In this document: one piece after another, positions 24,161 through 33,286 of the stretch
Numbering within the stretch: position 1 is the first letter of the stretch
Layout of the letters: each line of letters opens with the position of its first letter
Origin: Lecanosticta acicola
Taxonomy: Eukaryota; Ascomycota; Dothideomycetes; Mycosphaerellales; Mycosphaerellaceae
Reading direction: 5' to 3'
Assembly: GCA_963674455.1 (NCBI GenBank)
Contig: CAVMBE010000011.1
Location: 186,001 to 250,000 of the forward strand
Length of the DNA stretch: 64,000 nucleotides
Notes under the pieces: generated by a model
Told to the model about the DNA's origin: nothing
The model's database searches: none
Seen by the model: only the letters and a program-made list of their open reading frames with translations
Position numbers and translations under genes: made by a program

Positions 24161-24318
24161 TCTGTACAGGATGGAGATGCATTTCATCGTTGTAGGGATG
24201 GGTCTTGAGGTTCTGGCGTTCACTGGAGCGAGAGGGTTTCTGGTCGTTGTTTGGGCAGAGGCTTTCCGTAAGGCCTTTCGTAGTTCTATTGGATATCAAT
24301 TGCTGTATCAAGCGATGA

Positions 24319-25785
24319 TCATCTTCTGCCAAACTTTCTACCTCTACCGTTTGCCTTTGAATTCTTGTTCTTGATCTTGAGTTTTCGAAAGTTGGCATGT
24401 GCCTCCGGGTTGACCTTTCGCGTTTTCGTCTTGGCGGTGTCGTTCTTGTCATCCTTCTTCTTCAAGTCTTTCTTGGATTGCTTCTTCTTCTTGGTCAACT
24501 TGTCCTTCGACAATGCCTCGTGCTCTGCCGCGAGTTCATCCGCGTCGAGCTCAGAATCCTCGGCATCGTCAGCCTGCCTAGTCGGAGCATCTTGCGGCTG
24601 GGTCTCTGGCACAGCTTGCTCCTCCTCCTCTTCATCTTCTTCCAAATCATCGGCCTTCTTCGCTTTGTGAAAGACAGGTCTCATAATGACACGCCTCGTC
24701 TGCCTCTTGAGTCCCTTCTTCTTCCACGGCTTCCGTGTCTGGTTTTCATTCCCGGCCGATGAATCCTCATCGTCGGACTCGGGCGCTCGATCTGGTCCCA
24801 ATGGCATCTCTGTAGCCTGACTGTCTCCTACCAGAAGCTTCGGCACTTTTTTCTTCTGCGGTCGGGTTTCCTCTTCTTCAATCTCATTCATGACATCCCA
24901 TTCGTCATCCATTCGCTCCTCTTCTTGCTTCTTCAGCCCTTGGATGATACTGCTCAAACTTCTCACTAGACCTCGCTTCCTGAAAGGAGGCCTGGACGCC
25001 GCCGTTGATTCCGCATCCTCCTCGTCGATCAATGCTAACGGAAAGCTTCGTCGAAGAAAAGAAGGTGTAGCATACTTCCTCTTCGAACTACTCGTTGTGC
25101 CTACATCCTCCGTCTCCCGCTTCCGTTTCAGAGGAGTGCCGGCGAATGCGTCGAGATAGTAGCGCTTGCTGACGGATTGAGGGGTCCTAGAAAATCTCTG
25201 GTCGATGGGTTCCGCTGCTGCTTTGCTCGGAGTACCAGCTACGACGGTGTCGAGCCCAGCAGTGGCCGTGTTCTCGACCTTGGAAGGTGTTGGACCCGAG
25301 TCGATGTCGAAAATACCCAGAACCTGCCCATCCTTCTGCGGCGTTGGACCAAGTGCATTGCGAATGAAAGCAGGTGTAGGCTCAACCTCTTGTACAGGCG
25401 ACAACACTGTAGACTTCAGAGTATTGTGCTTCGTCTTCGAAGGTGTCTTTCGAGGTGTAGCTGACAACTTGCTCTTCGCATTCTCTATAGGCTCGCTGTG
25501 TCGCGTGCTCTTCTTCGGCGTCGCCGCGGGAGCTGGTGGAGGCGGAGGCGCGGCAGCTTTGCGTCCAGCAAGTCGATCGAACAGTTTGTACTTTGCAGCT
25601 TGCACATCTATTAAAACGCGTACTCGTTGCCAATGTCCTTCCTCCTTACCTATATTCGCGTCGGCCTTGATGTCGGCGCGTGCTGGTTTCCGGCCGCGTG
25701 CATCTCGGAAGGCATTTTCCCACTTCTTCAGCTCGGCTCGTAACGCTGCTGTGGCGGGAGTGTTCTCGTCTTCTCGGACCGACAT
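24319..25785 (-). CDS. SLD2: DNA replication regulator Sld2 (Drc1)
   Basis: CDK target needed to start DNA replication; phosphorylated Sld2 binds Dpb11/TopBP1 and helps assemble the CMG helicase. Exons are 25785-25650 and 25598-24319 (471 aa). The 51-bp intron join gives ADANIAAKYKLFDRL, which restores the conserved Sld2 N-terminal box after LRAELKKWENAF. Because the intron is a multiple of three and stop-free, the open frame runs straight through it. The middle carries many minimal CDK sites: TVLSPVQ, VEPTPAF, LGPTPQK, GPTPSK, AGTPSKA, SRTPQS, AGTPLKRKR, YATPSF. The C-terminal third is acidic, then strongly basic (KKKKQSKKDLKKKDDK), ending in GRGRKFGRR. An in-frame TTG upstream is ignored in favour of ATG 25785. 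Confidence 0.93.
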   Translation of the reverse strand: MSVREDENTPATAALRAELKKWENAFRDARGRKPARADIKADANIGKEEGHWQRVRVLIDVQAAKYKLFDRLAGRKAAAPPPPPAPAATPKKSTRHSEPIENAKSKLSATPRKTPSKTKHNTLKSTVLSPVQEVEPTPAFIRNALGPTPQKDGQVLGIFDIDSGPTPSKVENTATAGLDTVVAGTPSKAAAEPIDQRFSRTPQSVSKRYYLDAFAGTPLKRKRETEDVGTTSSSKRKYATPSFLRRSFPLALIDEEDAESTAASRPPFRKRGLVRSLSSIIQGLKKQEEERMDDEWDVMNEIEEEETRPQKKKVPKLLVGDSQATEMPLGPDRAPESDDEDSSAGNENQTRKPWKKKGLKRQTRRVIMRPVFHKAKKADDLEEDEEEEEQAVPETQPQDAPTRQADDAEDSELDADELAAEHEALSKDKLTKKKKQSKKDLKKKDDKNDTAKTKTRKVNPEAHANFRKLKIKNKNSKANGRGRKFGRR

Positions 25786-26290
25786 TCCTCTCGCTGCCAA
25801 TGTTCAGAAACGTTCTTCTGCCTTGTTCATGGCGGGTGAAGTCGAGATCGGGGAAGTTTGGGAAGACGCGCTTCGATCGCGGTGCACGTGCGGGGTGGGG
25901 CCCATTCCCAAACTCTCACCCGACGTCATTCCTTCCTTCCCAACGCAGCATCTCTCCTACAATTCACCAACCACCTCCCAAGTCGCATTAGATTGCAAAG
26001 ATTGACTGTCTGCTTCTTGCTCCCTGAGCAGGATGACAAATATGTCCAAAGTCCCTCAGAAGACTCGGCCGTCGGCGAGAGGATCGTGATGAGGTGATTC
26101 GGAGCAATTCCGTAATCGGATGACCAAAGATGCAATCCTTGCCTGAGAGGGAGAGACGACATACTACTATATGAACCCACGGCATACCAAGCCTCGACAA
26201 GGTAGGAGCGCAAGAATAAAGACCACCCGACACGACTCTCGAAAAATATCGCATCGACATCTCTATACTACCTATACTACCTATACTACC
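25786..26290. promoter_or_regulatory. Divergent promoter of SLD2 and DOPA-dioxygenase-like gene
   Basis: The region holds 505 bp. Its right end is three exact tandem copies of TATACTACC at 26264-26290, directly abutting ATG 26291, so the repeat lies in the 5' leader of the plus-strand gene. Confidence 0.45.
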
Positions 26291-26992
26291 ATGGACCCGC
26301 ATCTCTACCAACACCCCTCGCCCCTCGAAGGCTACGAAAACCTCGATCCACTATCCAAGTAAGCCTACGCCTAGCCTCAAGCTCCTAGGAATCCCTATAC
26401 CAACAGCCACACACAGCGACCGCAACCCCCAAGATGGCAAATCCCTCCTCAACCCAACCCCAACAACAACCCCTCCCAGCACCGCCTACCAGAAATTCCC
26501 CAGCCCCATCCACAACGGCCCCCTCGCCGCAGGCTTCGACATCCACATCTACTTCCTCCCCAGCAACCCCACAGAGCTAGCCTACGCCACGGCCCTGCAC
26601 GAGCGCATCCGGCGCGAATTCCCCGAATTGCGAATCTACGAATTGAAACCCCACCCCATCGGCCCGCATCCCGTCGGTATGTTCGAGGTCAATCTCTTCA
26701 CGCCCGCGCAGTTCGGGGCTTTTGTGAGCTGGCTGGTCATCTGGCGCGGTCCGCTGAGTGCGCTGATTCATCCGAATACCGGGAGCAATGAGAGGGATCA
26801 TACCCAGAGGGCGACTTGGTATGGTTGTCCCGTTTCCTTTGAAAAATGGTGAGATGTTCTTTTGTTTTGTTTTTTGCTGATTGATCGTGTAGGATGGGTC
26901 AGCCGTACCCTCTACAGACCTGGATGCTCCGCAAGCTAGATGAAAAGAATAGACAGGAAGCGACCAAGGGCAACGGGACATCAGCCTTCTGA
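26291..26992 (+). CDS. DOPA 4,5-dioxygenase-like protein
   Basis: Small protein of the fungal DOPA 4,5-dioxygenase family, related to the Amanita enzyme that makes betalain precursors; most ascomycete members have no shown substrate. Exons are 26291-26358, 26417-26818 and 26893-26992 (189 aa), with both joins in frame: LSNDRNPQDGKSLL and RATWMGQPYPLQTW. Family blocks are SPIHNGPLAAGFDIHIYF with the putative metal His, IGPHPVGMFEVNLFTPAQFG, and LVIWRGPLSALIHPNTG followed by RDHTQRATWMG. No signal peptide is seen and the protein is probably cytosolic. The N-terminal 45 residues are Pro/Thr-rich and variable. The start abuts a tandem 9-mer in the leader. Confidence 0.88.
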
Positions 26993-27219
26993 TTTGGTGG
27001 TGAACGTCGACACCTTATGTAGTATGCAAAATATCATTATACTTCTACATAATAAGGTACCTTCGCGAGCAGTAGTATCACCCTCCAATCCAATCCCAAG
27101 CCATAACCTCATGTTCCCTTCCTTCCTCTCCTCAGACGGGCACCAGTCCCTTGGGTATCACTCGTGCACAAACCAAACCAAAGCAAACCAAAGCAGCTCA
27201 CACACCATCCCTTCTACCA

Positions 27220-29397
27220 TCAAGAACCACCATACTGCGGCATGACACCCGCAATGAAAGCCATGACCAAGACATACACCCCTGCACACACAGCCCACTC
27301 CCTCGACGGCATCACGTCTCGAATCTCCGTCGTAGAAGCAACCAGAAACGCCCCAACAGCAATCAGACTCGTTACGAACAACCTCCCCACAAGCGTCGGG
27401 ATGAAAGCAAACAGCACAAGCGGAAGCATCAACCCAACCGGCAGGCAAGTCGATAAGACAGGCTGAGGAGGCGATGCAGCAACGCCATCCGTCTTCTCTT
27501 CGTCGCGGGTGCTGCTGCCGGGAACAACAAGATCCCCTTCCTTCATCAAGAACCTCGTTTCAACCTCATGAACGGGCCCCGTCCGCTGCAACCACTCCCG
27601 ATACACACCGATTTCCTCCTTCTCGGCGGCCCTCGCGTCCTTACCCATGGAATTGTAAGAAGCCATGGCGCGATTATACTGTTCCGTCTTCAAGAAGATC
27701 CTCCCCAACAGAGCAGTCCGTCGATGATGCATTTCCGATCCCTGGAAAGCGTCTCCACGCCTGGAAGCCGGAGGTCGCGGCTGTCCCTCCGGAGGACAAG
27801 GTTCCATTTGAGCAACAATCTCATCAAGAGTGCGTAGTTGCTCTTCCATCTCGCTGAGTTCATCTTGCAAATGCAGGAGAATGCGATGGTTGAGGTATTC
27901 GAATTTCCGATAGATGGGTTTGACGGCCGAGTCAGTGCTGGAAAGTTCGAGCGCGAGTTGCTCGTAGCCTGCGATGGTGGTTTGGCTAAAATCTGGTGGG
28001 TCTGGAACGGGTGGTCGGTCGGGATTATGACCTGTTGCATGACCGTTCATTGCTTGTGGCGGGACAGGGTAGGCTGCAGGAGGTGGTGGAGAAGGGCACT
28101 GGTATTGTTGCATGGCCATGTATTGCGCGTAAGCTCGGGCTGATCCAGCAGAGCCGTGAGAGGAGGCTGAATGAGAGCGTTGTCCATAAGTAGGATCGAT
28201 GTGATGCTGGCCCTGCTGGGACTGGGCGAGATGCTGGCGCATGGCATCTTCATGGTGCCGCAATCGTTCTTCTTCTCGATGCATTGGCCGCGACGACCGG
28301 GAAGAGCCAGAAGAAGATCGTTGGCGCTCATCCTGAGTGGCATCCGAGGTTCCCTTCTGTTCCACATCGGTGCCGTGCTCCTCCTCTGGGACAGACCTAA
28401 CTCTGGTAACCTTCTTTACCCCACGGGCGCCAATCTGAATCTCAGGGCTGTGGCTATTGCTCCTCGCCAACGGCTGATAACTGGTGGGCGACGCGTATTG
28501 AGCGTCGTACTTGCGACGTAGCTCCGCAACACTGCCACTCAAGCTTGGGTTTCTGGTGGATGTTGGCGATGCAAAAGTCGAATGAGAGGAAGGCGAGCCA
28601 GACAGATCACTCGATCCAGCATCTGAATGCTCATAATGCGACGATGCAGTCGAAGAGTTTGAGTATATTGACCGGCCATCATGGCGGTCGTCAACAGAAG
28701 AAGCGGGCTCCATGTAGTCAAACACACTGGGCCGAGATGCGCTTTTGTTAGCTTCGGGCTCGGTCTCCGACGAGCGTCGAGCTGCAGCTATTTTCGGACT
28801 GCCGCTGTCCTTTCGGTCATAGGATGCTTGCGTGATGGTAGCAGCGCTACTACTGGATTGATCCGATGTTCCTGTCAAGGTAGAGAGAACGGACAACAAC
28901 GAAGGATTGAATTTGAAGGCCGAATCAGGTCGTCTCGAAGATACCCCACCAACACGATGTCTTGCAGGTCGGCGATAGCCCACAGCGTCGTCACGATGTC
29001 GATGCCGTCGCGTTGTATTGTTCCGCTCGCTCTGTCTTTGAGAGCCAGAACCGCTTGTGCCGGGACGTGAAGTCGGCCTCGACTCGCTTGTTCCTTCCAA
29101 TATCCGACCAAGCTTGGGGAAGAAGCCAACTACCTTATCTTCAGTATCCCTTCGACTCCTACTGCCACTGCTTGACGATACACTTGCTCGATGAGGTCTT
29201 CGACTCGCTCTCTTCTGTAGTGAGGATTCGTCAATGTCTATCCACTCTGCTGCTGCTGAATGCTGACGGCCGGATCGTCTGTGCGCGGAGCTCTCCGTCT
29301 GGCTTCTCCGTCTCGAAGCCAGGGTAGGTGGTGTCGGAAAGTTTGCTCTTGCTGCAGCGTCCTCTGCAGGCTTTGAGACAATGAGCCTGGGTGGCAT
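27220..29397 (-). CDS. DUF6594-like membrane protein with long disordered N-terminus
   Basis: Single-exon 725-aa protein. Residues 1 to about 460 are Ser/Arg/Gln-rich low-complexity sequence. A helical block then starts at GYEQLALELSSTDSAVKPIY and runs through FEYLNHRILLHLQDELSEME and EQLRTLDEIV, the pattern of the fungal DUF6594 domain. It ends with about three membrane helices: LSTCLPVGLMLPLVLFAFIP, LFVTSLIAVGAFLVASTTE and WAVCAGVYVLVMAFIAGVM. The predicted topology is a cytosolic coiled-coil head with a C-terminal membrane anchor. No enzymatic motif is present and the function is unknown. Its start faces the mitochondrial uL11 gene about 900 bp away. Confidence 0.8.
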   Translation of the reverse strand: MPPRLIVSKPAEDAAARANFPTPPTLASRRRSQTESSAHRRSGRQHSAAAEWIDIDESSLQKRASRRPHRASVSSSSGSRSRRDTEDKVVGFFPKLGRILEGTSESRPTSRPGTSGSGSQRQSERNNTTRRHRHRDDAVGYRRPARHRVGGVSSRRPDSAFKFNPSLLSVLSTLTGTSDQSSSSAATITQASYDRKDSGSPKIAAARRSSETEPEANKSASRPSVFDYMEPASSVDDRHDGRSIYSNSSTASSHYEHSDAGSSDLSGSPSSHSTFASPTSTRNPSLSGSVAELRRKYDAQYASPTSYQPLARSNSHSPEIQIGARGVKKVTRVRSVPEEEHGTDVEQKGTSDATQDERQRSSSGSSRSSRPMHREEERLRHHEDAMRQHLAQSQQGQHHIDPTYGQRSHSASSHGSAGSARAYAQYMAMQQYQCPSPPPPAAYPVPPQAMNGHATGHNPDRPPVPDPPDFSQTTIAGYEQLALELSSTDSAVKPIYRKFEYLNHRILLHLQDELSEMEEQLRTLDEIVAQMEPCPPEGQPRPPASRRGDAFQGSEMHHRRTALLGRIFLKTEQYNRAMASYNSMGKDARAAEKEEIGVYREWLQRTGPVHEVETRFLMKEGDLVVPGSSTRDEEKTDGVAASPPQPVLSTCLPVGLMLPLVLFAFIPTLVGRLFVTSLIAVGAFLVASTTEIRDVMPSREWAVCAGVYVLVMAFIAGVMPQYGGS

Positions 29398-30300
29398 ACG
29401 CGGCGAGACTCGTCCTGCGGTATCTGCTGGCTGGTATCACGACGATTCCAGCGTCAGTCTCGATGCTGTGTGCATTGGAGGGTGCGGAACGACGGCATAT
29501 ACATACATACCATGGCGTGCGCGGCGAACCAGGATGGCCTCAGGAGAATGACTCGTATTGGCGGAAGTCAAGAGCAATTCTCATGATAGGCTCTCGGGCC
29601 CAGGATAACAGCAGAAAGCTGCCCAGGATAACAGCGAAGCGGGAGGGAGCGCAGACGGAGCGTAGGGTAGGGCGCCGAGTGAAACAGCAAATGCGCGACG
29701 TGGAGCAGCGCAATTGCACCGCTGCAAGAGAGCGCGAGAAACAGGCAGAGGGCAAACGCAAATCAGAAGTAAGCCAGCCAACAGGCGGAATAGGAGAGAG
29801 TGGAGGAGGAGTCTGCAGCCAGGAAAGCCTGTGTTACTCTGTAAGCGGCGCGAGCGTAGATACTAGATAGGCTCGCGGTCAGGGGCTGGTCCCTTGGTGG
29901 TCATCTATCATGGATGGATGGGATGGCAGTGGTGGCAGTTGCAACAAAAATGCCATCTGTGGGACCGTTGGAGCGCGCCGGCAGGACGAGCTGGCGCTGG
30001 CGCTGCGAGACCGTCTGCTGCGGGCGTATCATGCGGCGCGCAAGCAGCAGTAGACGACATCATCGCGTCGCTGGTCATGCATTGCATACATGATGATGTA
30101 TGGTATAACAGTGCGGATGGTGTAGGGAGAGAAGCACTGGTGGGAGAGTGCGCAGAAGCCTCTCTCACTCTCTCGTTCGGCACTCCACCCTAGCCCCGTC
30201 GATCGGGTAGCCAGCCCTAAGCGAGCTCGGCATCCAACCCCCGACATCCCGAGCGCAGAACTTCAATGCATGTGAACAGCACTCACACACCACCATCGCC
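29398..30300. other. Divergent promoter region, DUF6594-like gene and uL11m
   Basis: 903 bp with no supported gene. Frames of up to 159 codons on both strands overlap each other and lack motifs. Both leaders and promoters are expected here. Confidence 0.4.
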
Positions 30301-30924
30301 ATGGCCAGAAAAGCAATACAAGGCGACGTGATCGTCAAACTCATAGTCGGAGCCGGCCAGGCATCTCCCTCCCCACCCGTCGGTCCAGCACTGGGAAGCA
30401 AAGGAGTCAAATCGATGGACTTTTGCAAGGTACACACCCACACCCACAACAACATCAAACCAACACACCTCGAGCCCACGCACGACTGACTGACTTTTGG
30501 GAAACTGCAGGAATTCAACGCCCGCACGGCAAACTACATCACCGGAACCCCCATCCCCGCCCGCGTCACCGTCCGCCCCGACCGGTCCTTCCACTTCGAA
30601 CTCCGCACCCCGCCCACCGCCTCCCTCCTCCTCAGCGCCGCCGGCGTCGTCCCCATCAAGAACAGACTCCGCGGCGCAGGCAACACCGCCGGCCCGAAAT
30701 CCGGCCTAGGCCTCACGGGTGCTGGGAAAGCGCTCTTCCCGGCCAGCGCTGCGGCGGCCGGCAACAGCGCGAGGGGAACGGTAGGACAAGTGAGTCTGAA
30801 ACATGTATACGAGATTGCCAAGATCAAGCAGGGCGAGACGCGGTTGAGTGGGGTCAGTCTGGAGAGTCTGGTGCGGAGTGTCATTGCGCAGGCGGGCAGT
30901 ATTGGGGTTGTAGTGGTGCCTTGA
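30301..30924 (+). CDS. Mitochondrial 54S ribosomal protein uL11m (MRPL19-like)
   Basis: Mitochondrial large-subunit protein of the L11 family, part of the GTPase-associated region. Exons are 30301-30429 and 30511-30924 (180 aa); the 81-bp intron joins MDFCKEFNARTANY in frame. The L11 N-terminal signature VKLIVGAGQASPSPPVGPAL and GSKGVKSMDFC are clear, followed by FELRTPPTASLLLSAAGV and the C-terminal domain LKHVYEIAKIKQGETRLSG. Alanine- and glycine-rich insertions around residues 110-140 are longer than in bacterial L11. Bacterial-type L11 in a nuclear gene with introns points to the mitochondrial form; no long cleavable presequence is evident. Confidence 0.93.
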
Positions 30925-31939
30925 TGATGGGAATTGGCAGAGATGAGACGGGAATGGAGATCGAACTCGTGTCATGGGAAATCCCTACAGTGGAAAAAAG
31001 GGAGCGGATGTTGTATAGGGCATATGGGACGGCGTTCGGGATCGTGAAGATACTCTCTACGGGCGCTCACATGATGTACAAATAGCATGGAGAAGGGGCA
31101 AAGACGTGAGGTCGGATTAGGCTTCGTATTCACATGCAAAATTCCACACGCTGCGGCCGAACCGAGTGGCGAGAGAATCAATGCGCAGCGCACAGACCCC
31201 GACCACAGACGGAATTCAAGAGTGCCAGGTGACTGCAAACCGCTATGTGCTTGATGTAAAAGGGTGATACACAGCGGCTGAGATACGATGGTAATCTTGC
31301 ACGGAGAACGTCCTTTCAATACCATCTCAGCGATGGCTGGATCATGCATTATGTTATGTAGAATTCCAACTGCTTGCACCCAGGATTTCCGCAGCGGCAA
31401 GAGTCATAACCTATACTATACCTATCAATCAATCCATCCACCCAACCACTTCAGGGTACGCCCTTCCCAGGGTATTATAATTTCAGCGCCCAAGTTTCTC
31501 CTTCCTCTTCCTCGTGCAAAGCTCTATCCCAGAGTTTCTATGCAGACATCCCGTCCCCTCCCTCCGTATGCACATGCCAAACTCCGCGAGCAGCGCTCTC
31601 CAAGCGAGTGAAGTGTACCGCTGCTGTACACAAGGGCTAATAACACAGAGCGAATGTAGGGTATCTCTTTTGCTCGCAACAAACGCACTGCTCGAAAGCA
31701 ATACTCTTCCATCTTTGTCCAACGCCTTCGCAGGAGGGAAAGTCCCCAAAAAAAAATCCCCCACATCGTTTGTTGCTAGGGTTCCAGAGCGCTGAAAATG
31801 CTGTCAAAATGAGAATCAAAACACGCGCCATGCCATGCTGGTTTCGTCAAAATCGTCGGAACATTTGCCCTCTCTGTTCGTGAAAAAAGTCTGTGGGCTT
31901 GTGTGTGCGATCGGATCGGGCGCGTTTCTAGATTCACGC
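30925..31939. other. Convergent 3' intergenic region
   Basis: About 1 kb lies between the uL11m and Aur1 stop codons. It should hold both 3' UTRs. No gene or structured element is supported. Confidence 0.45.
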
Positions 31940-33286
31940 CTATGCCTTTTGGTATTCATTGTCGGATGAAGAGGCCAGAGTGTCACCGTCCAAGGAATCG
32001 TTGTCAGTGATTGGGGACCGCATGCCAGTTGATGGCTCGCGGCTGCTACTCGAGAAGCTCGAGCTGGATCCGATCGTCCATTCGTCACTGTCTCCATGGA
32101 GAGCGAGCTCGTACTCGTCCATATCGTTCATGCCATAAGCGTACGGATCCTTCTCCTCACCGTGCTCAACGTAGTCGTAGTCCCAGCGGAACATCTTGCC
32201 GGGCTGCAATCGGGGCAAGAAGCTACCCTTGGCGATGGAGTAGGCGATTGCTGCAATGATGCTTCCACCGACAAGATCTACAGCGTAGTGATGGCTGAGG
32301 TACATTGTTGCATACCACATCCACAAGGTGTAGAGGATGAAGAGCGGCCGTAATCTTGGGAAGGTATGGGACATGAACAGGGCCTCGAGGGTGGCGTTGG
32401 CGGAGTGGAGCGATGGGAAGGCACCGAACACCAGCGGCGAGGCTGTAAAGGTAGAGGTGTAGAGATCGATTCCGAAGAGCTTGTCAATCGCGGCCAGCCC
32501 AGCCGGAGATCCCGGTATCGAGTAGTTTGCTGGAGCCAAGCCATACAGGTTCTCGTACCATGGAGCACTGCATGGGAAGAGGATTTGTATTACCACTCCA
32601 GCCATGTTCATGTATCCGAATGCTCTTGCGAACGTGGGCGTTGTGCCCGGCGGTCCAAAGATGAACATCAGCCCCGAGCACACGAAGGGTGCACCGAAAT
32701 GGGTAATGCCGTATGGTAGCCATGCCAGCACGTCAAGAAATGCGCTCTTGTGGGCGGAGAGGATGTTGCTCAGGTTCGCGCCGTAGAGGATGTTCTCCAT
32801 TGCTGGGAGTAGTCGTACCCAAATGCCCGGTCGGTAGTCTGCGGGAATGAACTGGCATGCGTAGAAGAGGATGAGCCATCCTGCAATGGGGAGGAATGGC
32901 AGGAAGAACTGTCTCGTAATTGGTATGACCAAGCTCGTCATCAATAGCGTCGCCACCATGGTCTTCTGAAATGGCCCAGGGTTCTCGATCATGGATAAGC
33001 TGAAGATGCCGATTATGGCGAGGAAGAGGTACTGGGCATCGTAATAGCTCCAGTGGTGGGTGCGGAGTGCTCGGATGGTGTCGGCAGGATTGAAGGAGGT
33101 CTCGACGTGTGCGATGGATGAGGTAGGTGTTTGGCGGGAGCGTATCTTGGATCTGGTCGATCGAAAGCGCTTTCGTATGCGGTGAGGGATGTATAGCGGT
33201 ATGCTGGGTAGGGAGAAGGGCATGCGCGGCATATTGAGGTATCGCGAGGCCGAGCCGTCGCCGCCGAGGGAGAAGTACGCCCTCAT
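31940..33286 (-). CDS. AUR1: Inositol phosphorylceramide synthase Aur1
   Basis: Golgi membrane enzyme that transfers phosphoinositol from phosphatidylinositol to ceramide, the essential fungus-specific step of sphingolipid synthesis and the target of aureobasidin A. It is a single 448-aa exon. After a basic N-terminus comes a multi-helix membrane protein with PADYRPGIWVRLLPAMENIL, LPYGITHFGAPFVCSGLMF and CSAPWYENLYGLAPANYSIP. The two lipid-phosphatase-like catalytic motifs are FGAFPSLHSANATL at about 287-300 and YLSHHYAVDLVGG at about 327-340, with both catalytic His and the Asp present. The C-terminal 100 residues are acidic and Ser-rich and cytosolic. Length and order match the family. Confidence 0.96.
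   Translation of the reverse strand: MRAYFSLGGDGSASRYLNMPRMPFSLPSIPLYIPHRIRKRFRSTRSKIRSRQTPTSSIAHVETSFNPADTIRALRTHHWSYYDAQYLFLAIIGIFSLSMIENPGPFQKTMVATLLMTSLVIPITRQFFLPFLPIAGWLILFYACQFIPADYRPGIWVRLLPAMENILYGANLSNILSAHKSAFLDVLAWLPYGITHFGAPFVCSGLMFIFGPPGTTPTFARAFGYMNMAGVVIQILFPCSAPWYENLYGLAPANYSIPGSPAGLAAIDKLFGIDLYTSTFTASPLVFGAFPSLHSANATLEALFMSHTFPRLRPLFILYTLWMWYATMYLSHHYAVDLVGGSIIAAIAYSIAKGSFLPRLQPGKMFRWDYDYVEHGEEKDPYAYGMNDMDEYELALHGDSDEWTIGSSSSFSSSSREPSTGMRSPITDNDSLDGDTLASSSDNEYQKA

Noticed and set aside
22961..24223. 420-codon minus-strand frame opposite the MadBub kinase
   Set aside because: Shadow frame of a strongly conserved coding exon; composition mirrors codon bias of the real gene.
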